Assembly (NCBI GenBank): GCA_007922305.1
Contig: ML677343.1
Span: forward strand, 30,869,987-30,933,986
Length of the DNA stretch: 64,000 nt
Origin: Dermatemys mawii
Taxonomy: Eukaryota; Chordata; Testudines; Dermatemydidae
Direction of reading: 5' to 3'
The notes beneath the pieces are model-generated. The model was given only the letters and a program-made list of their open reading frames with translations. It searched no databases and had not been told where the DNA came from. Both the position numbers and the translations under genes were made by a program. Below, piece by piece: positions 23,467 to 36,195 of the stretch (the first letter of the stretch is position 1; each line of letters opens with the position of its first letter).

Positions 23467-24045
23467 AGATTCATAGATTAAAAGACCAGACAGGACCACC
23501 CAGCCTGACCTCCTGCATAACACAAACCACCAGATATCCTTGAATTAATTCCCGTTTGAACTAGAGCGTATCTTTTAGAAGAACATTAAACATTTCCAGG
23601 GATGGAGAATCCGCCGCCACCTTTGGTAAACTGCTCAAGTGGTTACTCACCCTCACTCTTAAAATTTGTGTCTTATTTCTATTCTGAATTTGTCTAATTT
23701 CAACTTCCTGCTATTGGATCTTGTTATACAATTGTCTGCTAGATTGAAGAGCCCGCTTCCATTTCCAGACAGGGTACTTATAGACTGTGATCAAGTCACT
23801 TCTTGATCATCTCTTCGTTCAACTCAATAAAATGCACTCCTTCAGTCAGTCACTGTAAGGCATGTTTTCCAATCCTTTAATCATTCTCATGACTTCTCTG
23901 ACTCAGTTTTTCAAGATCCTTCTTGAATTCTTGACCAGAACTAGACACAGCACTCCAGCAGTGGTCACACCAGTGCCAAAGACTGTAGAGGGATAATATA
24001 ACCTCTCTACTAAGATAGATAAAGCACTGAGCACATGGGACCCCC
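23467..24045 (-). mobile_element. CR1 LINE 3' fragment (about 580 bp)
   Basis: Antisense CR1. It opens with the 3' tail 'attcatagattaaaagacca', then 'cagcctgacctcctgcataa', the ORF2 end ('gatggagaatccgccgccac', 'actcaccctcactctt') and 'ggtacttatagactgtgatc'. It ends in 'cattctcatgacttctctga', 'cttcttgaattcttgacc' and 'acagcactccagcagtggtc'. It is 5'-truncated and frame-shifted. The same subfamily is present in sense at 46372-46845. Confidence 0.88.
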
Positions 24046-27000
24046 TCTTTATTTTGGCATGGGGCAGTAAGTGTCAGTGCGACTGCCTTGGCAGTGTAGA
24101 CCCAGGCAATGACAGGGGCCTGCCCCCGGAGAGCCAGGGAATCTGAGTTGTTACCGCTGCGATCACGGTGGGGTTCAATCGGCTGTGGCCGGTAACATAG
24201 GGGTATGCATGGAAGCGAGGTAACCATGAGTAGGTTCCCCTGTTAGTATTAAGAATGGGGAAAGAGGACAGAAGCCAAGATAATGACACCTGGCCTAGCA
24301 GCACTGTTTATCTGAATGTACAGAAAGGCTTTTTCCCAGCAGTTCCACCTGGTAGGCTTCTGCCTCAGGGAGTAGCAGAAGGAAGAACCCTAGGAGAAAG
24401 CTGTGACGGAGCAGAAAGTTTGGGCAAAGGACGGAAAGCAGGGAGCCCTGGCAAGGAGGATACCAGGTGATGGGATGCATGCTGGGGCGGTATCTCTGTG
24501 GCCTGAGTTGCATAAATGACCGCCCTAGGGGGACACGTGGCAGGCTTCTTCCATTATCTATCAGTCTGTCTATTACCGCTCTCTGATCTGTCTCTCATCA
24601 GCATAGCATGGGGGTGAAGGATCCATAATTAAAAGCACAGATTTTCTCTGGAAGGACCAGATTCCCCACCTCTCCCTTGCTGCAGGGCTGGCTGGCTGCG
24701 TAGAAGTTTTCCTTGGTTCTGCCTCAATGGGCCGAGCAGTCCCCGCCAGGCTGCAGCCATGGTCACTGTGCAAGGTGATAGGGTTTTGCCTGGAATTGGA
24801 AAAGTGGCACCCAAAAATCGGTGGTCAGGAGGAAGACTTGGCTCAGCCTGGTCAATTCTGGCTGTTCTGCAGCCAAGGGCCTTCTACTGAAAACACTGTG
24901 CCTCCAACACTGCATTTCCCTTCTCTGTCCACCACAGAGAGCAGCTGCTGGGCCAGTAGTGAAGGGAGGGTCCATCCCTTAAGTATCCAGAGCCTCATTC
25001 ATTGAGGGCTTTAAACAGTGCCTTGGATCTGTTGAGAACAAGTGACTGATGCTGGGCTCTGGCATGAGGGTCACCGAGAACAGTAACTGGAGATGAGGGA
25101 TCGAGGGATGCCTTCCCACTTCTCTGCATCAGTCTTCCATATCAGGCTTCTGAGAGAATGCTTCATGAGGCTTTGAATGCTGGAAACAACATCAGAAAGG
25201 CTCGGGGGTGTAAAGAACCAGTCCCAGTGCCACCATCCTGCCCACTGAACCTGCTCCTGGAGCCCCTGGGAAGTACAGCAGCGGTGATGCAATCTTATTC
25301 AATTTCCTTTCACCTGAATTTGAAGAATGACCCAGTCTTTCCCCCTCTTCCTTGCTTGCCTTCTCACCTTTTACACATGTACAATCAGAGGCCAGTACCG
25401 ACCGTGTTTGGCAGGCCGGAAGGGGCTGCCTTCCACTTACACACTGGATGACCAGTCAGAATTGTTTTTGTAAGAGGGCGTTTGGGGCCGTGTTTCAGCT
25501 GATGGGATCTGCCCCCTGCCTCCTCTGTTTTAAACGCAGCAGGAAAGGGAAGGACCCAGATAAAGCGATATAGGAAAACTGACTCCTTCTGGAGGGGGCC
25601 TGAAATACTGAGCAGCCAATGAGCCTGTTGGTTGCCATGGCAACAGTGATGACCTTCCACACGGAGGCTGGCTGTGGACCAGGACTCTGACTCAAGGGGG
25701 TTCCGGCCAACCCTGTCTCCATGCCTAGGAGAGATCACAACATGGGAGCCAAAAGGTACCTGCCAGCCTTTGTCCTAGCATCCCTCTCCCTCCTGCTGAA
25801 TCCAGCTGGGAATATTTGCGTCTCTGACAATGATATGGCCGTTTTGCCCCCAGGAGCTGGCTCAGTCTTTAATTGGGGCTCCGAACGTTAGGCAAACCGA
25901 GAACAGCAATGCACTCTTCCCTCAAGGAGGTGCCTTCCTTGCATCCGGAGCTGCAAAGACAAGTGACAGGTACACCAGTGCCTGCGTTAGAATGTAATGC
26001 TGTACGAACACAGGGTCTTTAGTCACTGTTGCTGCTTGAGGTTGCTGTGATTCTTTGGATATTGTTTTCTACTGAGATTTCCTTGCAGGTTCAGGTTTGA
26101 AAGAATTACTCCCCCGCCCCCGAAGTCACGGCCTGTCTCTATTAGGGCTATTTGTACCTCTGCTTTCAAATTGGGGAATGCCGCATGTTCCACTGGTGCA
26201 GTGCATCTAAGCTAGCTTAGCTCTATCGGTGTCAATATCCCTTGCATGGGGCCTTCAGTCAAAACAGCGACAGTTCAGTTGGTTTTGCTACACAATCGTA
26301 AAGGTGAAGCTATGCACTTTGTGGGGTTTTGATGTGAAAGCACACACAGGGCCGTGGGCTCATTCAGAGCCTACACCAGACTTGCTTGGAGCCAGTGCGA
26401 GTTTTGGAATGTGAAAAGAATTCAGAATCCAACCCTAAATCATTAAAGTCAGCAGCATATGCAGCCAAACTAAGTGCTACACATGTCCAAACAGGCTGAG
26501 TTATGACTGCTCTGGGAACTATAACTTTGTCTTTTTGTGCATTTAAAATCTCTACCGTAATGCTGCACTGATGTGGGGATGGGGGAGGCAGGTTGTATTT
26601 AATATCGACTAGATAGATCTGCAGCATATGGCACATTCAACACCGCTCAGGTTCCTCAAAGCTTTTATGCCTCCGCCTCTTTTTTAGGATTGCTCATGAT
26701 TTCTTCACCAATGTTTTGCCTCCTGGTTGTTTTGTAACATGCTGCCTTCGCACATAATTGTGGAAGCATGTATGGAAGGGGTGTATTTGAAAGGGTGTGC
26801 ATGCAGGTGGTATGCATGTGTAGGGCTCTCCCCCATCACTGCAAAAGGCTGTGAGTAGGAAGCAGGTGGAATGCCTGTATTTCACATTTACTCTTTAAGT
26901 ATCCCAGCCCTCTTGTATGAAGAACGAATAGCCAGTACAGTCATAGAAACCTGCTTTCCCCAAACCACAAGAGCGAGTCAGAAAGTAAGACCCAGGCCAC

Positions 27001-29162
27001 CTCTTGTAGCTAGCTCTTTCCAGTTCCTGTTCAGACTTCTGAACGGGGCATTGCTGTCTGGTGCATCGGATCTGCAGCACGGAAGGGTGTGTTTGTTGCC
27101 CTGTTCCAATGCAGTCCCCACACTGTCGTTGTGAATAATAATATTGCTCTGGAAAAGGCTGAACATTGCCAGCCCTTGCTTTACAGACTCACCACACTCG
27201 CATGTGAATTGGGTATTTTCACCCCTCCTCAGCCTGGAAGGTGCCTGCTAAATCTTTTTCTCTTTACATCCCCATACACACGCCACTGTCTATCTTAGGG
27301 TTCTATCCTGCCACCCATCACTATGATATCTGAGCACCTTCCAGGTGAAATCAACAACAGCAGCAAATCGGGTGGATTTCATGACACCACTGGCATTTCT
27401 CCCTATTCGGGGTCTAACCTCTGCTCACAGGGTAGATATTTTGGTGAGCAGGGATTTAGGGGTGAAAGCGACTGGGACCTTATTGAAAACAAAGATTTCC
27501 CCCATCTTATGATTCCTCTCCTGTTTATTCTGGTGGGGCTTTGGAGAGCATATAGAGGAGGCTGCTTTCCAGCTACAACAGCCTCTCCTTAAAGTGCTCT
27601 GTTAACACCATACAGCATTTTGGGCTGCTGCCATGAGCACAGGCCCCTCCCTTTTCCCCTCCTTGTAACAAGCTGCCACTTCTGCTACATATAGGCTGCA
27701 GCCTGCCGGAGTTGTTATGCTGCTGATTGTGGAGGGGGGGCAGAGTTGGCATCTCTGGCTCTTTCCAATCAATTATAGCCTCCTGGGAGCGAAACCAGAG
27801 TCCATCCAGGAGCTGTACAGCTGCCATGGACCCCAAAGTCCAATGCCCAGCTCCCTTTGGCTGCTGGCACCGCCCCCACGGTTCCCATCCAGTCATGCGC
27901 TGTTGGGATTGGCTGTAACCTCTGGAGTCGGGGATGGGGGTCACATCTCTTATTAGCCGAAGAGACTCTGGATGCATGGGTGAGCAACAGATCAGCTAGC
28001 GAAGGCACCTTGCAGCAGGCTGTATTGCCTGCAAGAGCCCCTCTGGAAGCACATTTTTTTTCCCTTCCTCTCAGATCTCTCGCTGTCGCGCTGTTAATTG
28101 TGCTGTCTGTGGGATGGAGGAGGAGGAGAGGAGTGTGTGCAAAGGGATGTTCTAGTAGTGCATGCCACCCCCACCCTGCCAACAGTTCCTTGTGGCTTGT
28201 AATGCTCCTGAAAGACGACTGGGGGATGGGGAGGAGAGAGAAGGAACTTGGGCTGAGGATATAGGCTAAGTGTCTTGATTTGCTGTAGCCAAGTGTTTCC
28301 TGTCTGTGTTGTCTTAGAGAGACAAGGCGGGTGACACAAGGTGTCTTAATCAGTTGCTTGCTTGCCAGGTGCCATCAATAGTGCCATTAGAGGTGACAGG
28401 TGGCTGGAAATATGTCTCCCTCTCCAGATGTTAATTACATTGCAGTTGGTAAATAACATTCCAGTGCTGCTTACACCCAGCCTCTTTGCACTAAGGGGGC
28501 AAAGAAATGAACCCCCTGGTAGGGGAGATCAGCATTGTTTAATGAGTAAAGAGGGAAGCTGAATGCAGGTTAAGTTGAACAAGTGGAACTTCAGTAAATC
28601 CTGTGGACTGCTCCGTCCATATGGCTGAGTTGCTTCCTGCCCAATTCTCCACATTTCCTGTTTTGCTGCTGTCCCCTCAATAGCAGACCTTCCAGCGAAC
28701 ATGGGCCCTCTGATTCCAGTTCCACTGATTGTGATATGGTGCCCCTACTTTTCAAACGTTAAACACAAAGAATTGGTGCTCAGACCCCCATCCTGAGTCC
28801 CTTCAGCCTCAGGTTGCCAGATAGCTGAGTCGGAGGCTCATCTTTATCACAGACTCAGCTGGTCACATAGTCTTTGAGCTGGATTGGCCTCCTCAAAAGG
28901 TAACCACACCACAAGTCAGGATCTCTGTCTCCCAGTCTAGCAAGCTTTGAAATCTGCTCCCTCCCTGTGGGCTTGGCCTCTAGATGCTTCTGTGTCTCTC
29001 TGATCCGCAGTGATCTCAGTAGACTCTCCAGATGCTGTATGTGTTGGCTCGTAAGTCCTTCCTGTTCCTTTGGATCACCTGTTCTTCTGGCGTAGTCACC
29101 TCATATGATTTAGGTGCCACAGCACCCCTCAGCACTCCTTTAGTCCACTTCTTCTGGTATCT
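24046..29162. other. JPH3: mostly unassigned intron sequence (5.1 kb)
   Basis: A short stretch at about 24980-25040 ('tcattgagggctttaaacag', 'tgccttggatctg') resembles an old dispersed repeat. No gene, RNA or other repeat recognised. This is the longest stretch in the intron with almost no repeats that I can name. Confidence 0.35.
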
Positions 29163-30330
29163 AATAATAGAACTGTAGGGCTGGAAGGGACCTCGAGAGG
29201 TCATCTAGTCCAGTGCCCTGCACTCATGTCAGAACAAAGTATCTAGACCATTCCTGACAGGTGTTTGTCTAACCTGCTCTTAAAAATCTCCAAAGACATA
29301 GATTCCACAACCTCCCTAGGCAATTTATTCCAGTGCTTAACCACCCTGACAGTTAGGAAATTCTTCCTAATGTCCAACCTAAACCTCCCTTGCTGCATTT
29401 TAAGACCATTGCTTCTTGTCCTATCCTCAGAGATTAAGAACACTTTTTCTTCCTCCTCCTTGTAACAACCTTTTACATACTTGAAAACTTATGTCCCCTC
29501 TCAGTCTTCTCTTTTCAAGACTAAACAAACCCAGTTTTTTCAATCTTCCCTCATACGTGATGTTTTATAAACCTTTAATCATTTTTGTTGCTCTTCTCTG
29601 GACTCTCTCCAAATTGTCCACATCCTTCCTGAAATATGGTGCCCAGAACTGAACACAGTGCTTGAGGCCTAATCAGAGCGGAGTAGAGTGGAATAATTAC
29701 GTCTCATGCCTTGCTTACAACACTCCTGCTAATACATCCAAGAATGATGGTCGCTTTTTTTGCAACCGTGTTACACTGTTGACTTATATTTAGCTTGTGG
29801 TCCACGATGAACCCCTAGATTCCTTTCTGCAGTACTCCTTCCTAGGCAGTCATTTCCTATTTTATATGTGTGCAGCTGATTGTTCCCTCCTCAATGAAGT
29901 ACTTTGTATTTGTCCTTATTGAATTTCATCCTTTTTACTTCAGACCATTTCTCCAGTTTGTACAGATAATTTTGAATTTAAATCCTATCCTCCAAAGCAC
30001 TTGCAGCCCCTCCTCTCTTGGTATTGTCCTCAAACTTTATCAGTGTACTCTTTATGCCATTATCTAAATCACTGATGAAGATATTGAACAGAATCAGACC
30101 CAGAACTGATCCCTGTTGGGAATCACTCATTATGCCCTGCCAGCATGACTGAACTGCTGATAACTACTCTCTGGGGACGATTTTCCAACCAGTTCTGCAC
30201 CCACCTTATAGTAGCTCCATCTAGGTTGCATTTCCCTGGTTTATTTACAAGAAGATCATGCGGGACAGTATCAAAAGCTTTACTAAAATCAGGAGATGCT
30301 GAGTTCCTTCTTGGCCCATGACCACCTCGC
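29163..30330 (-). mobile_element. CR1 LINE, 3' part of ORF2 and 3' end, inactive
   Basis: Read on the - strand. From 30330 downwards a reverse transcriptase domain is recognisable by DFSKAFDTVPHDLL and WVQNWLENRPQRVVI, then (after a frame change) GSVLG and LFNIFISDLDNGIKSTL. The catalytic FADD-type position reads FEDN, so the active site is lost. Further on are RRATK- and VVKHWNKLPREVV...LDKHL-type ends, and the 3' end closes with 'ggtcccttccagccctacag'. At least one frameshift and several stops are present. Confidence 0.9.
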
Positions 30331-31015
30331 ATCATCATCTCCTTAGAGGGCAAATATTGTAGCAGAGAGGCGGGTATAGATAAAAGGGGCAATGTGTGTG
30401 TGTGTGTGTGTGTTCAGTTTTTGTTTGTTTGTTTAATGATAGCCCAGGATGCTGGAATGAAGCCCAGCATCTGGTGGGAAAACCCTGAAGAAATTTCCCA
30501 CTGCCTAGCGTGCATCATTCGGATTTGTCTGCCAACTGCACCCATGGAACATTAGGATTCACACCTGGGCTCCAAAAAACAAGCCAGGTCTCTCTCCCCA
30601 GGGTCTTAAAAGAACAGCCCAACTTTCTCAGCAGCTAGCGGGAACTGTTCTACACCTGAGCAGATCTGACCTGTTCCATCCTGCAGAGGGCAGCGTAGTA
30701 GTGTAGTCAAGGGTAAATACATTTTACCCACTCCTCATCTGGGGAATATGGAGTTTAATTCAGATTCGTTTACCCACTTCTTTTTCCATCATGGCCTCAT
30801 CATAGTGTCTGCTGCCTGTAACTTGCATCAGCAGTTCTTCATCTGAGGTGTGGAATCCCTCCCTCCCAGTAGGTTATCCCAGCAGGTTCAGGGGAGTGGT
30901 AAGGAAGGTGAGACTAACACGCAAAATTGGTGCCTACGCCAGTCTATGCAAACGGGGGTAGAGGGCGGAAGCGCACTGCCTACAAGTCCTCTCCCCGGCT
31001 TTCCAAATGACTGGG
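30331..31015. other. JPH3: unassigned sequence with a short TG microsatellite
   Basis: A (TG)n run of about 21 bp lies at 30393-30413, followed by a short TTTG run (30418-30433). Nothing else recognised. Confidence 0.6.
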
Positions 31016-31750
31016 TCAGGATCTAAAATCCAAAACACAGGTGATGGCCCCTAGGATCAGGGCAGCGTGGCCTAGTGGCCAGAGTTCAACAGAGCCACCC
31101 TTGGGATGCAGGGCAGCATGGCCTAGTGGCCAGAGTTCTGGGGGAGGGAGAGCGCCCACCAAGGGATGTGGTGGCCCTGGTAGGGGGCCCCAGGCCCACC
31201 CGACTCCACTAGGCCCCAACCAAGGGCCCTAACAGTGGTGGAGCAATTTGCCACTGACTCAATGAAGGGGTCCTACCAAAACACTCTGAGGTTTCTGGGG
31301 CAGGAAGTACCACTCCGTCACCCTCCCTGGGTCACTTCCTACCAATATCTACACTGAAGTCTCCCCTAAGGCTTTGGATTCTCCGTGGTCTGTTATACCA
31401 GTCACCTTCTGTGGCTCCTCCCATCGCCGGGTTCAAGTAGGCCCGGGCAGGCTCTGGTTCCTGGTGCAGACAGAGGCTATGGCTGGTCCTCCCCAGGAGC
31501 TTCCCAGACAGATCCTTCTCCTGCAGCCTCCAGCCCAGAATGAGCTGGCCTTCCTCCCTTTATACTGCTAGAGCATCTGAAGCATGCCCAGTCCTGCCTG
31601 AGAGGCTGGACTTCCGCTGTCAATAATATGAGCTTAACCCTGTCTGGGCTAGTGAGAGGTAAGCAGACGCTATCACAATGCTCCTCCATCCCCCTCCCTC
31701 CAAAAAACCGAGACACATTGAGGGTGAGGGTGAGTAGGAGACAGAACACA
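31016..31750. repeat. LTR-like or composite repeat, uncertain
   Basis: A 26-bp word starting 'ggcagcgtggcctagtggcc' occurs twice, near 31061 and 31112, as a tandem duplication of about 50 bp. Downstream 'cgtcaccctccctgggtcac' and 'cttcctccctttatactgct' recall long terminal repeat sequence from turtles. Ends were not defined. Confidence 0.35.
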
Positions 31751-31775
31751 GGAAAAAAGCTATAGAGACGTACAG

Positions 31776-32157
31776 ATCAGAGCTGGGTGAATAGTGGAAT
31801 TTTTGCTTTGCTGCTGTTCTGAAAAAAATATTTAAAAATTAATTTCAAGTCAAATGAAATGTTTTGTTCAACCCAGAACAAAATGTTTTGTTTTAATTTT
31901 GAGTGTTTAATGTTTTTAATTTTTTTAAAATAAAATTGACAGGCACTTTGAAAAAAGAGTTGTTTTGAACCAGCCCCCCGCCCCCTGAAATATTTCACTT
32001 TAAAATGTCAAAATAAAAACATTCAGACTTTTTAAAGGGTTTTTTTGAGGTGGGGGGTTTCCCCCGAAACAAACACTGTGGTGAAATGGACTAGTGTCAC
32101 TCAATCTGTGCATGTTGCTGAAAAAATTTTAGCCTAAAAATTTTGCCCAGTTCTAAT
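31776..32157. repeat. AT-rich inverted-repeat element (MITE-like)
   Basis: The left end 'agagctgggtgaatagtgga' and the reverse complement of the right end ('ttagaactgggcaaaatttt') form a short imperfect terminal inverted repeat. The inside is AT-rich (TTTTGTTT, AAATGTTTTG). It is non-coding. Confidence 0.55.
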
Positions 32158-32656
32158 CAACACCAGAAAAGCTGTCCCACCTGAATCAGAGCAGTTAGTC
32201 AGTCACAGATGGGAACTGATGCCTCCAGAAGAGCCATTTCAGACATTGAGACATGATCAGCAACACAATAGAGCAAATGACCTGCCCTCAAGCAGGGAAA
32301 GCAAAAGCAAGAGTAAGAATGAAAGTGCTGATCAGGAAAGTGGTGGAGGGAAGAGAGGAAAGTGAAGTGCTCAGAAATTGCACCTACTACAAGAACAGCA
32401 TCCCCCAGCAGGGGCAATCGGAGCACAGCAGGGGTCAGTCCCCAGAGCAAGGGGGCAACTGGGGCAGGGTGGGGCAGAAAGGAGGGTTGGAAAGGATTCC
32501 CCCTCATTCCCGTGCAGCAGCACCTACCTCTGGAGAGCCGCTGCTCTCTGTCAGGTATCAGCAATTGAGCAGAGAGCAGCCCCTCCATGTGGCTCCAGAA
32601 ACAGCTGCTGAGCTTCCCACCTCCACCCACCATATCAGTGGCTGAAGGCTGGTTAC
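32158..32656. other. JPH3: unassigned intron sequence
   Basis: No feature recognised; overlapping short open frames only. Confidence 0.4.
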
Positions 32657-32748
32657 TGCAGCCAACCGAACTTTTGGCATCCAGTTGATGCTGCCAGGTT
32701 CCTTTTCCAACAGGACATTCTGGTCAAAAACCGGACACCTGGCAACCC
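32657..32748. repeat. 3' end of the GTTGCCAG-type element
   Basis: Homologous to the right end of the large G-rich element at 38241-39204. Shared words are 'gccaaccgaactttt' (there gccaaccggactttt) and 'gtcaaaaaccggacacctgg' followed by 'caaccc' (there gtcgaaaaccggacaactgg). Confidence 0.7.
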
Positions 32749-34984
32749 AATTTTGCACACCTGTAAGCAATGAAATACGGCCACGGAGAATTGGGTCCTT
32801 AGTGTCAAACCTTCCCTCTCTTGGCCCCTCCTCGCTTGACCTCACACTGACCCAGTCAGCGAATGGCCTTTTGACAGACAGGAAAACTGAGGCACAGCTA
32901 GACAGAGATGACCCTTGCCTGCCGATAGAGGGGTGGAGCGGGGTGCAGAGTGAGGGCAGCTGGCTTCAGAAATGTTACCGAGCATGCTCAGTACAAACTA
33001 AGCAGGAAATGGGGTGGGGAGCACATACCCCTAGATGCTCCCCCACATGTTGCCTCTGACACAGCAGGAGATCAGGTGACTGGTCTTAGGTCTCCCAGGG
33101 AGCCAGGGCAGACCCACACCTTTTAACTCCTAACCCTGGTCCCACGTCTTCAAACTCAAAGCCATCGTTCCTCCCACTTATGGTCCTGCCGCCAGGGATA
33201 AAGACTGAGATCTGGATGAGGTTTTGAGGTGTAGTCAGAGTGGACTGCAAGCCTGAGCTGCCTTTTTAGGTACAATTCTTACTGTAAGAATTACACTCCA
33301 CCCTTCGCATGAGGCATGTCCCTCAGGTGGACCAGGGTGTTAGCCATTGCACGTTTCATGATGAGCCTTTGTAGACAGATATTTATGTACAAGGAATTGG
33401 AACTGGACTGAGCAGACAGGATCCCAGGGCAGAGGAGGAGGTGATAATGTCCTTTGGGTCTGTACTGTAGCATCAGAGGAGCAAAAGGGTTGAGAACTGG
33501 GGACATACACCCAACAAATCTATCCAGGAAGCACACACATACCCAGCACCTTGTCTGCTCTGCCTGTTCCCCTGGCTGTAAAGCTGGGAGCTTTTCTGGA
33601 ATAGATTCTGTCTGTGCTCTGAATTAATGCCCATTAGCACTTCCTCCCTCTAATAGTTATTCCCTGAAAGGCTGGCAGATCACTGGAAAGCCAGTTCGCA
33701 GGGTGTGAGTCTCTGGGAGCAGCTAGAAAATGTTCGCAGCTCAGGAGTCATGGGGGAGAAGAACAGCTGTGAAGATCAGGAGGAAGCAGGGAGGGAGGGC
33801 AGGAGTAAAATCAAGAAGGATGGATGGATTGATGGGCCTACTGCCAGCACAGTGCCAGGGATCTGAATTCAGATCCCCACCTCACAACCGCTTCCCCAGG
33901 GCCAGTAGGCTCTGGGAATATTAGGAATTCTAATGGCATGCTGAGTCCTGGGTTGCTTCTGAGGTGCAGAGAGTAGCTCATGTTGCTCTGGAGAGCCTCC
34001 TCCAGCTGAGCCAGGAACAGTGGAAGCCAGTGCTAAAGGAAGAAGCATCGAGTGTCCTCAGTCTTAGAAGGGTGGGTGGAATCCCATATGAGTTCACACA
34101 CTACGCTAAAGCCCCTGCAGGGAGATCATCAACAGTGCTGAACTGAATGGGGCACGTGCCTTGACTTAAACGGAGTTACACCAGGGATGGATCTGTCCTG
34201 TATCTACAACATAGTCTATAATGGTAGCATGTATATTTCTCCTTCATAGAATCTCCCTTCCTGCCCCAGAGGCACTGGACACCGGAAAGAGAAGTTATTG
34301 ATCAAAAGGGTTGAAAGAGGGGTATGGGCATTTGGCTGATGATGGCCTGCTCATTTGAAGGTACCCATGAGATGGTTGCAGGGACTGGGCACACACTAGG
34401 GGACAGAAGCACGGTGCATAGGGCTGGCAGGTATCTGTAGGGCAGGGCGATGTGACCAGGCTAAGGAGCTTCCTGCTTTCTCCTTCCTCTCCCTGCAAAG
34501 GTGTGTTTGAACTAGCTGCTCCTGCAGCCGGAGGAAGCCAGATGTCTGGAGATGGAAGCCAGGCAGTCTGCAGTGGCTATTAATAATTCAGTTCCAGTTT
34601 GCACCCTCTAGCGCGAGTGCGGAGATGATAAAGCTGCCATCTCAATCAATCCTCAGTCACTTCCAGACAGAACCTGAGAACAGAAGGGCTGCTACTGAGC
34701 ATTGCCGCAGGCAGGCAAAAGCCTTCCTAATGGCTGTCTGGAGCTATCGATTCTAAGCAGGTACCTGCTGCAGTGTTTCTCCTTCGTTAGCTGGTTTCTT
34801 GGATAATCAGATATCCTTTGGAGAGGGTTACGTCATGTACACGGCCTTCACCCTACTCCCTTCTTCTGGGGGATTCATTTACCAGCTCTGAGCAGACACT
34901 TTTGCTTTTCATTTTTTTGTGCTTGTAGGTTTGATGCAGTTAAGGCGAGATTCTGCTCTCATGTACACTGAAGTCAGTAAGGTA
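32749..34984. other. JPH3: mostly unassigned intron sequence
   Basis: A short MIR-like snippet lies at 32870-32915 ('caggaaaactgaggcacagc'). Around 34944-34984 the word 'gcgagattctgctctcatgt' begins a repeat that resumes after the MITE at 34985-35166. Otherwise nothing seen. Confidence 0.4.
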
Positions 34985-35166
34985 AGGACTTGTCTATATG
35001 GAACGATTGACCAGAAAGTCTATTTCAGAACAGCTCCCTATGTGGAAACTCCAGAATTACTCCAGAATAAGAGTCTTCCTATGGAGAGTTATCCTGTAAT
35101 AGCTATTGCACTTTAGGTTTATACTCTACCTTAATCCAGAATAGCTTCTCCATATAGACAAGCCCT
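34985..35166. repeat. short MITE with terminal inverted repeats (182 bp)
   Basis: The left end AGGACTTGTCTATATGGA and the reverse complement of the right end (AGGGCTTGTCTATATGGA) differ at one base in 18. The inside is palindromic in part ('ttcagaacagct' and 'atccagaatagcttc'). It lies inside another repeat ('ctgctctca...gtacac' on both sides). Confidence 0.8.
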
Positions 35167-35514
35167 AAAAGCTAAGTTGTCCTCTCAGTTACACTAATGT
35201 AAATCTGGAGGAACCCACTGAAGTCAATAGAGTAGGAATTCTGCTCTCAGCGTACACCAGTATAAATTTGGACTAATTCCACAGAAGTTAGATACTTCCT
35301 CCCCATCTTTCGCCTTTCATTGTTTATTTTCAAGAAATAACTGCAGGAAAACTGGCTTTGGGCTTGGATCCTACAAGCTTCTCTGCACCTATTGCTTCTT
35401 CCCTCACGAAGGCATCTGTTATCCCATGGCAACAAACTGTGATATCCTACAGATGATTATGACTTCAAAAGAGAAGGGAGATGTCTAGTGAAAGGGGAGT
35501 GAGCTACTGACTGC
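35167..35514. other. JPH3: remainder of the host repeat, then unassigned
   Basis: 35180-35280 carries 'cagttacactaatgtaaatc' and 'ctgaagtcaatagag', part of the palindromic 'ttacacc...gtgtaa' repeat interrupted by the MITE. Nothing seen after it. Confidence 0.4.
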
Positions 35515-35845
35515 AGCATGGTACAGTGGCCTGCACATAGGACTGGGAATCGGGAATCTCGTGTAAACTGTCTCAAGATTGTCAGTTTCTCAAAAAAGGG
35601 ATTGTTTCTTCCTTTATGTTATGGACAGCACTAAGCACAGTCAGAGCTTAGTAAATAACAGTAACAACCCTGGCTCTTGCAATGAGTCCCTTCTGTAGCC
35701 TTGGACAAGTCATTTCCATGGCTCTGGGACAATTTTCCCATCTGTAAAATGGTATTGCACTACCTCACAGGGACATTAAGAGTTCATCAATATCTGAAAT
35801 CACACTGATGATGAAAAACCCTATATAAATGCCAAGTTTTAAGCA
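35515..35845 (+). repeat. MIR/L2-like composite
   Basis: The first part carries an L2/MIR3-type end ('ttatggacagcactaagcac'). The second part is a MIR-like core: 'agccttggacaagtcatttc', 'ttttcccatctgtaaaatgg', 'ctacctcacaggga' and 'accctatataaatgcca'. Confidence 0.7.
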
Positions 35846-36004
35846 ATAGGATCAGACGAGCTTGAAAGAACAAACTTATTCTCATGGCCAAGCCAATAGA
35901 AACGGACGCAAAATTCAGATCTGGGCCAAGATCTGAACTTCCCCAGAGTTTGGGAGTGTTTGGTCCCTAGGCGTTAGACATGGAGCTGATCCCTGATGTT
36001 TCTA
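35846..36004. repeat. fragment of a dispersed repeat ('gatctgaactt' type)
   Basis: 'cagatctgggccaagatctg' and 'aacttccccagagtttggg' resemble a second stretch near 62375-62430 ('cagatccagctctgaacttt', 'cccgaagttcc'). Confidence 0.4.
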
Positions 36005-36195
36005 TGGTTAAGGAATTCAGGAGATCTCCTTTCTATTCCCAGCCACTGGCCTCTTATGCAGTCTTGGGCAAGTCACATCCGTGTTGGTGACTCAGTTTCC
36101 CCATCTGTAAAATTTGGATAATTATCGTGACCATCCTTTGGAAAGCACTTTGAAACCTAGGAGTGAAATGCTCTGTACCAGAGCTACGTGTTATT
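36005..36195 (+). repeat. MIR-like SINE
   Basis: 'gtcttgggcaagtcacatcc', 'ctcagtttccccatctgtaa', 'aaagcactttgaaacc' and 'gtgttattt' follow the MIR order from core to 3' end. Confidence 0.75.

Noticed and set aside
30123..30392. A protein-coding gene with a reverse transcriptase domain
   Set aside because: Part of a truncated, frame-shifted CR1 with a lost active site.
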